This document shows positions 1 through 9,392 of a stretch of 64,000 nucleotides of DNA, piece after piece. Source of the DNA: Maribacter algarum (ex Lu et al. 2025) (nom. illeg.). Its GTDB lineage: Bacteria > Bacteroidota > Bacteroidia > Flavobacteriales > Flavobacteriaceae. The stretch spans positions 62,001 through 126,000 of the forward strand of contig CANMAW010000002.1 of assembly GCA_947495915.1 (NCBI GenBank). The letters run 5' to 3'. A program made the position numbers and the translations under genes. The notes under the pieces are model-generated. The model saw only the letters and a list, made by a program, of their open reading frames with translations, searched no databases and was not told the origin of the DNA. Position 1 is the first letter of the stretch, and every line of letters begins with the position of its first letter.

Positions 1-884
1 CTCTGCCTGGTGATCCTGTTCAGGCTAAATCAACTGGAATATCAAATGAGATCATTTTAGGGGCGCTTGCTTTGGTTTTTGCGTTACTTGTTTTTATGTT
101 GATTTCGGTTAACAAGACGCTTAGGCGTGTAATGCAAGCTAATGGTGTTGATGTTGAAAAAGAAAGCCCTAAGGGATTGCCTATTTGGAAAGCTTTTGCT
201 AAAAATCAATTTTTGGTTTTAGTGACCACAATATTTTTGCTTTTAGGTAGTGCGTATTTTGCTTATGGATGGATGATGCAAGTTGGGGTAGATCAGGGGT
301 ATGAGCCTATTCAACCAATTCATTATTCTCATAGAATTCATGCAGGAGACAATAAAATTGAATGTAAGTATTGTCATTCTTCAGCTAGAAAGTCAAAAAC
401 TTCTGGTATTCCATCGTTGAACGTTTGTATGAATTGTCATAAATCAATCTATCAAGTTGCAGATGCTACCTTGGCTGAAGGTAAGCAGTATGGGATAGAT
501 TATAATGAGGAAATTCAAAAGCTGTATAGTGCGGTTGGTTGGGATGAAGAGAATCAAAAGTATACTGGTGAGACAAAGGCAGTGGAATGGGTTCGAGTTC
601 ATAATCTTCCTGATTTCGCGTACTTTAATCACTCGCAACACGTAGAAGTAGGTGAGATTGCATGTCAAACGTGTCATGGTCCTGTTGAAGAAATGGAAAT
701 TATGTCGCAGTATTCTCCGCTTACCATGGGTTGGTGTGTGAATTGTCATAGAGAAACAGAGGTGAAGGTTGAGGGTAATGAGTATTATGCTAAAATTCAC
801 GAAGAGCTTTCTAAAAAGTATGGGGTTGAAACGCTTACAGCTGCTCAAATGGGTGGTTTGGAGTGTGGTAAATGTCACTATTAA
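1..884 (+). CDS. actA: Alternative complex III pentahaem cytochrome c subunit ActA (5' truncated by window)
   Basis: This is the electron-carrying cytochrome subunit of the quinol:cytochrome c/oxidase oxidoreductase that replaces the bc1 complex in Bacteroidota. The reading frame is open from base 3 with no stop, so the gene begins outside the window; the TTG at 72 is not a real start. Five CxxCH haem c motifs are visible, with first cysteines at 363 (CKYCH), 426 (CMNCH), 663 (CQTCH), 735 (CVNCH) and 864 (CGKCH), and the last lies at the extreme C terminus. A hydrophobic segment around bases 200-260 is the membrane anchor that precedes the haem domain. The next gene, actB, follows after 34 bases, in the usual act operon order. 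The missing N-terminal part cannot be assessed. Confidence 0.93.
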   Translation, partial: LPGDPVQAKSTGISNEIILGALALVFALLVFMLISVNKTLRRVMQANGVDVEKESPKGLPIWKAFAKNQFLVLVTTIFLLLGSAYFAYGWMMQVGVDQGYEPIQPIHYSHRIHAGDNKIECKYCHSSARKSKTSGIPSLNVCMNCHKSIYQVADATLAEGKQYGIDYNEEIQKLYSAVGWDEENQKYTGETKAVEWVRVHNLPDFAYFNHSQHVEVGEIACQTCHGPVEEMEIMSQYSPLTMGWCVNCHRETEVKVEGNEYYAKIHEELSKKYGVETLTAAQMGGLECGKCHY

Positions 885-918
885 TAAAATTAAAGAGTAG
901 CTAATTACAGATATACGT

Positions 919-3900
919 ATGGCATCAAACAAAAAATATTGGAAAAGTGAAGCGGAGTTAAATCCTAACGATTCCATTGTTGAGGCGCTAAGACAAAATG
1001 AATTTGTCGAAGACATTCCTGTTGATGAGTTTTTAGGTGATAAAGAAACTTTAGAATCTACAAACACGAACAGAAGAGACTTTTTAAAATATGTGGGTTT
1101 TAGTACGGCGGCTGCTTCTTTGGCTGCATGTGAAGGGCCGGTCATAAAATCTATACCTTATGTGGTTGCTCCTGAAAATATAGTTCCAGGGGTGGCAAAT
1201 TATTATGCAACAACCATAGCTAATGGTTTTGACTTTGCGAGTATTTTGATAAAGACTCGTGAGGGAAGACCTATTAAGGTTGAGAATAATAAAGAAGCTA
1301 ACGTTGGTGGCGGTGCGAATGCACGTGTTCAGGCTTCGGTACTTTCATTGTATGATAGTACTAGGTTGCAAGGGCCTAAATCGGCTGAAGGTGATGTTTC
1401 TTGGGATGTAATTGATGCTGCTGTAAAAAGTAAATTAAATTCAGGAAAGCAAGTGGCATTATTGACGCAGACGTATAGTAGTCCGTCAACTTCTAGATTG
1501 ATTGCTGAATTTAAAGAAGTAAACAACAATGTTAGACATGTAACGTATGATGCTATCTCTGAAGAGGCTGCCTTGGCTGCTTTTGAGGCTCGATATGGCG
1601 AAAGAGCCATGGCTGATTACGATTTTGAAAAAGCCGACCTCATTGTTTCTTTTGGTGCTGATTTTCTAGGAGATTGGCAAGGTGGTGGATATGATGCTGG
1701 ATATGCAAAAGGTCGAGTGCCAAAGAATGGTAAAATGTCAAGACATGTGCAGTTTGAATCAAACATGTCTTTGACTGGTGCAAATGCTGATAAGCGTGTG
1801 CCATTGTCTTCTCAGTTTCAAAAAGTTGCTTTAGCTTATGTATATGCGAAGTTAAATGGCACTAGTGCTGGAGGAGATTTACCTGCTGATGCACAAAGGG
1901 TTTTAGATGGAGTGGTGTCTGGAATCAGAAAGACAAAGAGTCGTGCAGTGATAGTTTCTGGTATTGATGATGTGAATGTGCAGGCTGTTGTTCTTGCGAT
2001 TAATGAAATGTTGGGTAGTGAGGCGTTTGATGTAAAAGCTCCACGATATACACGACAAGGAAATGTTGCTGAGGTGCAATCTCTTATTGCGGATATGAAG
2101 GCTGGTAAAGTTGGAGTGTTAGTTGTTGACGGTGTTAATCCGATGTACTCTATGCCAAATGCTGCTGACTTTAAGGAAGCTGTTGAAAAAGTAGATGTTT
2201 CTGTTGTTTTCTCAACCAATTGGAATGAAACTACAGTGGTGTCAACGTATGCTGCTGCTGCTAATCATTATTTGGAGTCTTGGGGAGATGCTCAGATTAA
2301 AAAAGGACATTATAGTTTAATGCAACCTACCATTAAAGAATTGTTTGATACAAGACAGCTTCAGGCATCCCTTTTAAAATGGTTAGGAAGTGATAAAAGT
2401 TATTACGATTATATTAAAGAAACTTGGAGTACGCTTATTTTAAATGGAAATGACTTTAATAAGGCGGTACATGATGGGGTTTACGTTGCAGGTGAATCAG
2501 TAGCAGATCCAGTGTTGATGGTTTCTAATGCTGATAAGGAAGTTGATGCTTCCGAGAACGAATCTGATGGTGTTAGTGTGAATATAAATGCAGCAGTTAG
2601 TGCACTTGCTGGTTCTACTAGTGGTGATGGAATGGAGCTTTTGTTGTATTCAAAAGTAGGAATGGGTGATGGGCAGCAGGCTAACAACCCTTGGTTGCAA
2701 GAGTTTCCAGATCCTATTACACGTGTTTCTTGGGATAACTATGTGACAGTTTCGAAAGCTGATGCCGAAAGGTTAGAGCTTATTAATGAGAATGTTGCCA
2801 ATGGCGGTTTAGATGGTAGTTATGCTACAATTTCTGCAAATGGAGTTTCGGTAACTGCGCCCGTAATAATTCAACCAGGTCAAGCTAAAGGTACTATCGG
2901 TCTTTCTTTTGGTTATGGTAAAAAAGAAGGAATGAAATCTGAAATGAAGACAGGAGTGAATGCTTTTGCTTTGTATCAAGGTTTTAATAAAATACAATCC
3001 GTTTCGCTTTCAAAAGCAGATGGAAATCATGAGTTTGCATGTATTCAATTGCATAAGACTTTAATGGGTAGAGGTGATATTATCAAAGAAACTACTTTGG
3101 AAATATTCAATACTAAAGATCACGCGGAATGGAATCATGTTCCTCAGGTATCTTTAAATCATCAAGAAGTTCCGGCTACATCAGTAGATCTTTGGGATAG
3201 TTTTGATCGCACTATTGGTCATCACTTTAACATGTCAATTGATTTAAATGCATGTACTGGATGTGGTGCTTGTGTGATTGCTTGTCATGCTGAAAATAAT
3301 GTTCCTGTAGTTGGAAAAGCGGAAGTTCGAAAATCACGTGATATGCACTGGTTGCGTATCGATAGGTATTATTCTTCTGAGGAGAGTTTTGAGGCTGATA
3401 ATACGAAGAAGAATGAGTTTGATGGTCTTTCAGGTGATAATGGTTCTTTAGGTGGTTTTGGTGAGCTAGAAGATCCTTCTGCTAATCCTCAAGTGGCTTT
3501 TCAGCCGGTAATGTGTCAGCACTGTAATCACGCACCTTGTGAGACAGTTTGTCCTGTTGCGGCAACATCACATAGTCGTCAAGGTCAAAATCATATGGCG
3601 TATAACCGATGTGTAGGTACGAGATATTGTGCAAATAACTGTCCGTATAAAGTGCGTCGTTTTAACTGGTTCTTGTATAATAACAATGATGAGTTTGACT
3701 TCCATATGAATAATGACTTAGGTAAGATGGTAGTAAACCCAGATGTAAATGTTAGATCTCGTGGGGTTATTGAAAAATGCTCGATGTGTATTCAAAAAAC
3801 ACAAAAGAGTATTCTTGATGCTAAAAGAGATGGTAGACCAGTTGCAGATGAAGAATTCCAAACAGCTTGTTCTTCCGCTTGTAATAGTGGAGCAATAGTT

Positions 3901-4038
3901 TTCGGTGATATCAATGATGCTGAAAGTGAAGTTGCTGAGTTGAAAGAAAGTAACCGTATGTATCATCTTTTAGAGCACGTTGGAACTAAACCAAATGTAT
4001 TCTATCACGTTAAGGTGAGAAATACAACAGAAGCATAA
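919..4038 (+). CDS. actB: Alternative complex III iron-sulfur/molybdopterin-like subunit ActB
   Basis: This is the large periplasmic subunit of alternative complex III, 1039 residues long. A twin-arginine motif (NRRDFLKYVGF, Arg52-Arg53) is followed by a lipobox-like SLAAC with Cys71, suggesting a Tat-exported lipoprotein. The middle (about 80-740) resembles the molybdopterin oxidoreductase fold, which in this family is known to lack the metal cofactor. The C-terminal part is a ferredoxin-like Fe-S wire: CTGCGACVIAC from Cys779, CQHCNHAPCETVCP from Cys866, CVGTRYCANNCP from Cys898, and CSMC from Cys954 followed by ACSSAC. This agrees with the three 4Fe-4S and one 3Fe-4S clusters described for the family. 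It sits between actA and actC in a tight same-strand operon. Confidence 0.95.
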   Translation: MASNKKYWKSEAELNPNDSIVEALRQNEFVEDIPVDEFLGDKETLESTNTNRRDFLKYVGFSTAAASLAACEGPVIKSIPYVVAPENIVPGVANYYATTIANGFDFASILIKTREGRPIKVENNKEANVGGGANARVQASVLSLYDSTRLQGPKSAEGDVSWDVIDAAVKSKLNSGKQVALLTQTYSSPSTSRLIAEFKEVNNNVRHVTYDAISEEAALAAFEARYGERAMADYDFEKADLIVSFGADFLGDWQGGGYDAGYAKGRVPKNGKMSRHVQFESNMSLTGANADKRVPLSSQFQKVALAYVYAKLNGTSAGGDLPADAQRVLDGVVSGIRKTKSRAVIVSGIDDVNVQAVVLAINEMLGSEAFDVKAPRYTRQGNVAEVQSLIADMKAGKVGVLVVDGVNPMYSMPNAADFKEAVEKVDVSVVFSTNWNETTVVSTYAAAANHYLESWGDAQIKKGHYSLMQPTIKELFDTRQLQASLLKWLGSDKSYYDYIKETWSTLILNGNDFNKAVHDGVYVAGESVADPVLMVSNADKEVDASENESDGVSVNINAAVSALAGSTSGDGMELLLYSKVGMGDGQQANNPWLQEFPDPITRVSWDNYVTVSKADAERLELINENVANGGLDGSYATISANGVSVTAPVIIQPGQAKGTIGLSFGYGKKEGMKSEMKTGVNAFALYQGFNKIQSVSLSKADGNHEFACIQLHKTLMGRGDIIKETTLEIFNTKDHAEWNHVPQVSLNHQEVPATSVDLWDSFDRTIGHHFNMSIDLNACTGCGACVIACHAENNVPVVGKAEVRKSRDMHWLRIDRYYSSEESFEADNTKKNEFDGLSGDNGSLGGFGELEDPSANPQVAFQPVMCQHCNHAPCETVCPVAATSHSRQGQNHMAYNRCVGTRYCANNCPYKVRRFNWFLYNNNDEFDFHMNNDLGKMVVNPDVNVRSRGVIEKCSMCIQKTQKSILDAKRDGRPVADEEFQTACSSACNSGAIVFGDINDAESEVAELKESNRMYHLLEHVGTKPNVFYHVKVRNTTEA

Positions 4039-4078
4039 ACAACCAATACAGTAAAGTAAGTAACTATAATAAAAATCT

Positions 4079-5839
4079 ATGGCGTCGCATTACGAAGCAC
4101 CTATACGAAAACCCTTAGTAATTGGAGACAAAGGCTACCACGATGTAACGGTGGATATTGCTGCTCCGATCGAGGGTAGAGCTAATAAGCATTGGTGGAT
4201 TGTTTTTTCCATTGCATTGGCAGCATTTCTTTGGGGAGTTGGGTGTATAATCTATACTGTTTCTACAGGAATCGGTACCTGGGGTCTAAACAAAACGGTA
4301 AACTGGGCTTGGGATATTACCAATTTCGTTTGGTGGGTTGGTATTGGTCATGCCGGTACCTTAATTTCTGCGGTACTTTTGTTATTTCGTCAAAAATGGA
4401 GAATGGCGATTAACCGTTCAGCGGAAGCAATGACTATTTTCTCGGTTATTCAGGCCGGATTGTTTCCGATTATACACATGGGTCGACCATGGTTGGCGTA
4501 TTGGGTATTGCCTATTCCTAATCAATTTGGTTCGTTGTGGGTAAACTTTAACTCACCTTTACTTTGGGATGTTTTTGCAATTTCAACCTATTTATCGGTT
4601 TCATTGGTATTCTGGTGGACAGGATTACTTCCAGATTTTGCTATGTTGCGTGATAGAGCTATTCTTCCCTTTCAAAAAAAGATTTATGGTCTTTTAAGTT
4701 TTGGATGGAGTGGACGAGCAAAAGATTGGCAACGTTTTGAAGAAGTTTCTTTAGTATTAGCTGGTTTGGCAACACCACTGGTGCTTTCCGTTCATACTAT
4801 TGTATCATTTGATTTTGCTACCTCAGTAATTCCAGGTTGGCACACGACCATTTTTCCACCTTACTTTGTTGCAGGTGCAATTTTCTCTGGTTTTGCAATG
4901 GTAAATACGTTGTTGATTATCATGCGTAAAGTCTGTCATTTGGAAGATTATATTACGGTGCAGCATATTGAACTAATGAATATTGTAATCATGATTACTG
5001 GTTCTATTGTTGGTTGTGCATATATTACAGAGCTTTTCATGGCTTGGTATTCTGGAGTTGAATATGAGCAATATGCTTTCTTGAATAGAGCAACTGGTCC
5101 TTACTGGTGGGCGTACTGGGCAATGATGACTTGTAATGTTTTCTCACCTCAGTTTATGTGGTTCAAGAAATTACGAACAAGTATCATGTTCTCTTTCTTT
5201 ATTTCTATTGTTGTAAACATAGGTATGTGGTTTGAGCGTTTCGTAATTATTGTGACTTCATTGCACAGGGATTACTTACCTTCTTCTTGGACAATGTTTT
5301 CACCAACCTTTGTAGATATTGGAATTTTTGTTGGAACTATTGGTTTTTTCTTTGTCTTATTCTTATTGTATTCAAGAACATTCCCAGTAATTGCACAAGC
5401 AGAAGTGAAGTCTATCTTGAAATCGTCAGGTTCAAAGTATAAAAAGTTAAGAGATGCAGGTCAGCCATTGTATCAAATTAGTTCTGATGCGCCTCGTACA
5501 AATGTAAAGGATGTGGTTGAAGAGCCAATTACTGACGATGTGCTAATGGGTGAAGTTAAGCTTCCAAAAGGTGATAAGACCGGTGTTAATGAGCTTTTAA
5601 GTACTATTGGTACTTTCGATGCAACTACGGAGACTGCTGATGACCTGAAGAAGGTTAAGGGAATTGGTCCAAAAATGGAGCAAACTTTAAACCAAATAGG
5701 AATTTTCACTTTTGCGCAAGTAGCAAGAATGACATCTAAAGAATATGATTTACTCGATTCAATAACGGAAGCTTTCCCTGGTAGGGCGCAACGTGATGAT
5801 TGGGCTGGTCAAGCAAAAATTTTAAATAACAAAAAGTAG
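4079..5839 (+). CDS. actC: Alternative complex III NrfD-like membrane subunit ActC with helix-hairpin-helix tail
   Basis: This is one of the two NrfD-family integral membrane subunits that bind menaquinol and probably take part in proton movement. Residues 1 to about 445 form the typical hydrophobic multi-helix core, with IHMGRPWLAYW and PPYFVAGAIFSGFAMV among the recognisable segments. The protein is 586 residues, clearly longer than the core needs. After about residue 447 comes a soluble tail of about 140 residues ending in DDLKKVKGIGPKMEQTLNQIG (residues about 521-541), a helix-hairpin-helix motif of the kind seen in DNA-binding proteins and in small adaptor domains. The tail is in frame without interruption and joins actD after 2 bases. 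Its role is unknown; it could be an assembly or interaction domain on the cytoplasmic side. Confidence 0.93.
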   Translation: MASHYEAPIRKPLVIGDKGYHDVTVDIAAPIEGRANKHWWIVFSIALAAFLWGVGCIIYTVSTGIGTWGLNKTVNWAWDITNFVWWVGIGHAGTLISAVLLLFRQKWRMAINRSAEAMTIFSVIQAGLFPIIHMGRPWLAYWVLPIPNQFGSLWVNFNSPLLWDVFAISTYLSVSLVFWWTGLLPDFAMLRDRAILPFQKKIYGLLSFGWSGRAKDWQRFEEVSLVLAGLATPLVLSVHTIVSFDFATSVIPGWHTTIFPPYFVAGAIFSGFAMVNTLLIIMRKVCHLEDYITVQHIELMNIVIMITGSIVGCAYITELFMAWYSGVEYEQYAFLNRATGPYWWAYWAMMTCNVFSPQFMWFKKLRTSIMFSFFISIVVNIGMWFERFVIIVTSLHRDYLPSSWTMFSPTFVDIGIFVGTIGFFFVLFLLYSRTFPVIAQAEVKSILKSSGSKYKKLRDAGQPLYQISSDAPRTNVKDVVEEPITDDVLMGEVKLPKGDKTGVNELLSTIGTFDATTETADDLKKVKGIGPKMEQTLNQIGIFTFAQVARMTSKEYDLLDSITEAFPGRAQRDDWAGQAKILNNKK

Positions 5840-5841
5840 AT

Positions 5842-6372
5842 ATGGCATCTAAAGTTATACAGGCATTTTATAATGATGACGATGTGTTAATGCATGCGGT
5901 CAAAAAGGTAAAAGCTGCTAAACATCATATTGAAGAAGTTTATTGTCCTTTTCCGGTTCACGGACTAGATAAGGCTATGGGCTTAGAGCCAACTAGAATA
6001 GCTATCACATCATTTATGTATGGATGTGTTGGTTTAACTGTTGCTATTGTCATGATGAATTATATTATGATAGAAGATTGGCCTCAAGACATTGGTGGAA
6101 AACCAAGTTTCAGTTATATCGAAAATATGCCAGCTTTTGTTCCAATTATGTTCGAATTGACGGTATTTTTTGCAGCGCATTTAATGGTAATTACATTTTA
6201 CCTTAGAAGTAGATTGTGGCCGTTTAAGAAAGCTGAAAATCCTGATGTTAGAACAACCGATGATCATTTTGTAATGGAAATAGAAGTACATGATAATGAA
6301 TCTCAATTACGAGATTTGTTAGCTGGTACGGGAGCTGTTGAAATTAATATATCAGAAAAAGACCTTCATTAA
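5842..6372 (+). CDS. actD: Alternative complex III subunit ActD (DUF3341)
   Basis: A small membrane subunit of alternative complex III, 176 residues. It begins with a soluble segment rich in charged residues (about 1-50, including YCPFPVHGLDKAMGL, the family signature for DUF3341). Two transmembrane helices follow (about 55-75 and 95-120), then a cytoplasmic tail. It starts 2 bases after actC and its stop is 1 base ahead of the actE start, so translation is probably coupled. ActD carries no redox cofactor in known complexes and is a structural subunit. Nothing is unusual about length or composition. Confidence 0.9.
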   Translation: MASKVIQAFYNDDDVLMHAVKKVKAAKHHIEEVYCPFPVHGLDKAMGLEPTRIAITSFMYGCVGLTVAIVMMNYIMIEDWPQDIGGKPSFSYIENMPAFVPIMFELTVFFAAHLMVITFYLRSRLWPFKKAENPDVRTTDDHFVMEIEVHDNESQLRDLLAGTGAVEINISEKDLH

Positions 6373-6373
6373 T

Positions 6374-6934
6374 ATGAATAGTTTGAAGAAAATAGGAATA
6401 CTACTAGGTTTAGTTGTGTTTGTTGTTTCTTGTCAAGACAAGAGCAAGCCGAATTATCAGTACATGCCGAATATGTATGAGCCGGTAGGTTATGAGACCT
6501 ATGAAAAGGTTGATTTTTTACCTGGTCAGATGGAAGCAATGCTACCAGTTGAAAACTCAATTCCTCGCGGATGGATGCCTTATCAGTATGAAAATACGAT
6601 TGAAGGTAAGGAAATGGCTCGTTTAATGAGTAGTCCTTTAGATTCTTTGCAAAAAGAAGAAAACTTGCTTAAGGGTGGGGAATTGTATAATATATATTGC
6701 ATGATTTGTCACGGACCTCAAGGTAAAGGGCAAGGTACTTTGGTGAAAAGAGAGAAAATATTGGGTGTTCCAAGTTACGCAGATGCAGCACGTAATGTTA
6801 CGGTAGGTACCACGTTTCATACAATTCAGTATGGATTGAATTCAATGGGTTCTTACGCTTCACAAATGAATACAGAAGAAATGTGGCAGGTTTCAGAATA
6901 TGTTATGAAATTGAAACAAGACTTAACTAAATAA
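6374..6934 (+). CDS. actE: Alternative complex III monohaem cytochrome c lipoprotein ActE
   Basis: A monohaem cytochrome c subunit, about 186 residues. The start is placed at ATG 6374 because it directly precedes a lipoprotein signal peptide (MNSLKKIGILLGLVVFVVSC) with Cys20 as the lipid anchor. An in-frame upstream ATG at 6338 would add 12 charged residues and push the signal inward. A single CMICHGPQGKG haem motif lies around residue 111, and methionines near the C terminus (MGSYASQMN) are candidate axial ligands. In known complexes ActE is attached by its lipid and can pass electrons onward from ActA. It lies 1 base after actD and 17 bases before actF. Confidence 0.93.
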   Translation: MNSLKKIGILLGLVVFVVSCQDKSKPNYQYMPNMYEPVGYETYEKVDFLPGQMEAMLPVENSIPRGWMPYQYENTIEGKEMARLMSSPLDSLQKEENLLKGGELYNIYCMICHGPQGKGQGTLVKREKILGVPSYADAARNVTVGTTFHTIQYGLNSMGSYASQMNTEEMWQVSEYVMKLKQDLTK

Positions 6935-6951
6935 TACATTAGCAACTAGAT

Positions 6952-8268
6952 ATGTACACGGTTTCGAATAAATTAAAGATGGGTGCTATTATTCTTATGG
7001 TCTTAGGAGCATTAGGAATTGCGGCTGGTTTTTTAGCTGCACCATCTACTGTAGAAGAATCAAAAGCCATGATGGCGAGTCATGATGATGGACACGGTGA
7101 TGCACATGGTGCAACCGTTAGTCATGATAACGCAGACGCTGGTGCTCATGCCATGTCAGCTGCTGAACATGATGAACATGTGTTTCATCAATTACAAAAC
7201 AAACCTTGGGCGGCATTGTACGTTGCTGCATTCTTTTTCTTTATGATTGCATTAGGGGTGTTGGCGTTTTATGCAATTCAGCGAGCAGCGCAAGCAGGGT
7301 GGTCACCTTTGCTTTTTAGGGTAATGGAAGGTATTACCTCTTATTTAGTTCCTGGTGGAATCATTGTTTTTGTGATATTACTTTTATCTGTGTTACATGT
7401 TAATCATTTGTTCGTTTGGATGGATGCAGACGTTGTGGCTCATGATGCATTATTACAGGGTAAATCTGGATATTTAAATCCAACATTCTTTTTAATAAGA
7501 GCAGCGATATTCTTAGCCGGTTGGATTGCTTACCGAGAATATTCTCGAAAACTATCATTAGCGCAAGATGAATCTACTGATGATTCGAATTTTAAACTAA
7601 ACTTCAGAATTTCAGCTGCATTTTTGGTATTCTATTTGATTTCAGAATCAATTATGTCTTGGGATTGGATTATGAGTGTAGATCCGCACTGGTTTAGTAC
7701 ATTATTTGGCTGGTATATTTTCGCTAGTATGTTTGTCTCAGGTATAACCGTTATTGCAATGGTTACTATTTACCTAAAGTCAAAAGGACATTTAGAAGAA
7801 GTAAACAATAGTCATATTCATGATTTAGCGAAATTCATGTTCGGTATCAGTATTTTTTGGACCTACCTATGGTTTTCACAGTTTATGTTGATTTGGTATG
7901 CAAATATTCCTGAAGAGGTTACCTATTATGTCACTCGAATTCAAGATTATAATTTACCATTTTTCGGTATGATTGCAATGAACTTCTTGTTCCCTGTTTT
8001 GTTATTAATGAATAGTGATTACAAGCGTATGAACTGGTTTGTAGTAATGGCAGGTGTTGTAATTCTTGCTGGACATTACATGGATATTTTTAACGCCATT
8101 ATGCCTGCAACAGTAGGTGATCAATGGTTTATCGGTATTCCGGAAATTGGAGCGGTATTATTCTTTGCGGGCTTATTTCTATTTTGGATTTTTAGAGCTT
8201 TGGCATCAGCACCATTACAACCAAAGCGGAATCCATTTATTGAAGAAAGCAGACATTTTCATTATTAA
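6952..8268 (+). CDS. actF: Alternative complex III NrfD-like membrane subunit ActF
   Basis: The second NrfD-like integral membrane subunit of alternative complex III, 438 residues, homologous to ActC. A first transmembrane helix (about 10-28) is followed by a soluble loop very rich in histidine, aspartate and alanine (about 44-80, many His within HDDGHGDAHGATVSHDN and the following stretch). After this come roughly nine further hydrophobic helices with conserved pieces such as SIMSWDWIMSVDPHWFSTLFGW and WYANIPEEVTYY. It lies downstream of actE and 21 bases upstream of coxB, so the quinol-oxidising complex and the oxidase are co-transcribed. This fits the supercomplex of ACIII with aa3 oxidase known in flavobacteria. 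Confidence 0.93.
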   Translation: MYTVSNKLKMGAIILMVLGALGIAAGFLAAPSTVEESKAMMASHDDGHGDAHGATVSHDNADAGAHAMSAAEHDEHVFHQLQNKPWAALYVAAFFFFMIALGVLAFYAIQRAAQAGWSPLLFRVMEGITSYLVPGGIIVFVILLLSVLHVNHLFVWMDADVVAHDALLQGKSGYLNPTFFLIRAAIFLAGWIAYREYSRKLSLAQDESTDDSNFKLNFRISAAFLVFYLISESIMSWDWIMSVDPHWFSTLFGWYIFASMFVSGITVIAMVTIYLKSKGHLEEVNNSHIHDLAKFMFGISIFWTYLWFSQFMLIWYANIPEEVTYYVTRIQDYNLPFFGMIAMNFLFPVLLLMNSDYKRMNWFVVMAGVVILAGHYMDIFNAIMPATVGDQWFIGIPEIGAVLFFAGLFLFWIFRALASAPLQPKRNPFIEESRHFHY

Positions 8269-8289
8269 TACGATTAAAGTATAACTTAA

Positions 8290-9348
8290 ATGACAACAGT
8301 ATTAACTTTAGCTGTTTTAGCACTAGTGGCAATCGCAATCTGGCAAATGACCAAGATTTTTGAATTGTCGCAATTGAGATCAGAGAACGCGCAAATAGCG
8401 AACGATACCGACAATAAGAATAATGGTTATTTGTTGTTTGCCTTTATGGTATTCACTTATTTAATTACCATTTTTAGTTTCTATAAGTATTCGAAATTCT
8501 TGCTTCCAGAGGCATCTTCGGCGCATGGTGAAGAGTACGATCTATTAATGTTGGTTTCTTTTGTAATCATTTTTATTGTTCAATTTATAACTCAATTTTT
8601 ATTACACTATTTCGGGTTTAAGTACCGAGGTAAAAAGGGTAATAAGGCATTGTTTTATGCAGATAATGATCGATTAGAGTTTATTTGGACTATCATACCA
8701 GTAATCGTTTTAGCAGGACTAATATTATGGGGTTTATTTACTTGGACTACCATTATGGATGTTAATGAAGATGATGACCCGCTAATTGTTGAGTTGTATG
8801 CGCAGCAGTTTAATTGGACAGCTAGATATGGTGGAACAGACAATGTTCTGGGTGATGCAAATGTTAGAATGATCGATATTGATAAAGCAAATGTACTGGG
8901 GTTAGATGAATCAGATACCTATGGTTCAGATGATGTTATAGTAAAAGAATTACACCTTCCAGTAGGTCGAAAGGTTAATTTTAAGATGCGTTCGCAAGAC
9001 GTTTTACATTCTGCTTACATGCCACACTTTAGAGCACAGATGAACTGTGTACCAGGTATGATCACTGAATTTTCATTTACACCTATTACTACAACTGCAG
9101 ATATGAGGAAAAATCCTGATGTTATAGATAAGGTAAATAGAACAAACAAAATTCGAGCGGAAAGAGCTGCTAATGGTGAAGATAATGCTGACCCATGGGA
9201 ATTTGATTATATTTTATTATGCAATAAAATATGCGGAAAATCTCACTACAATATGCAAATGAAAATTATTGTTGAGACTCAAGAAGAATATGATGCGTGG
9301 ATGAAAACGCAACAAACGTTTGGTCAAACAATGGCATCAGTACAATAG
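8290..9348 (+). CDS. coxB: Cytochrome c oxidase subunit II
   Basis: Subunit II of an aa3-type terminal oxidase, 352 residues, carrying the binuclear CuA centre. Three hydrophobic segments are visible (about 1-20, 48-70 and 82-112, then 126-150). The periplasmic cupredoxin domain contains HSAYMPHFRAQMN and the CuA ligand block CNKICGKSHYNM near residue 315, with the expected two Cys, His and Met. There is no C-terminal cytochrome c extension, so electrons must come from a separate cytochrome, presumably ActA/ActE. An acidic insertion around residues 185-215 (DKANVLGLDESDTYGSDD) separates strands of the domain and is typical of this lineage. It is followed 44 bases later by coxA. Confidence 0.95.
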   Translation: MTTVLTLAVLALVAIAIWQMTKIFELSQLRSENAQIANDTDNKNNGYLLFAFMVFTYLITIFSFYKYSKFLLPEASSAHGEEYDLLMLVSFVIIFIVQFITQFLLHYFGFKYRGKKGNKALFYADNDRLEFIWTIIPVIVLAGLILWGLFTWTTIMDVNEDDDPLIVELYAQQFNWTARYGGTDNVLGDANVRMIDIDKANVLGLDESDTYGSDDVIVKELHLPVGRKVNFKMRSQDVLHSAYMPHFRAQMNCVPGMITEFSFTPITTTADMRKNPDVIDKVNRTNKIRAERAANGEDNADPWEFDYILLCNKICGKSHYNMQMKIIVETQEEYDAWMKTQQTFGQTMASVQ

Positions 9349-9392
9349 TAATTTCTATTTAAGAAGATTAATAAAAAATAAAGATTTCGAAT

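Noticed and set aside
444-1145. Long minus-strand open frame antisense to actA/actB
   Set aside because: It lies wholly over the strongly supported actA and actB frames, has low-complexity Leu/Ile/Ser composition and no recognisable domain.
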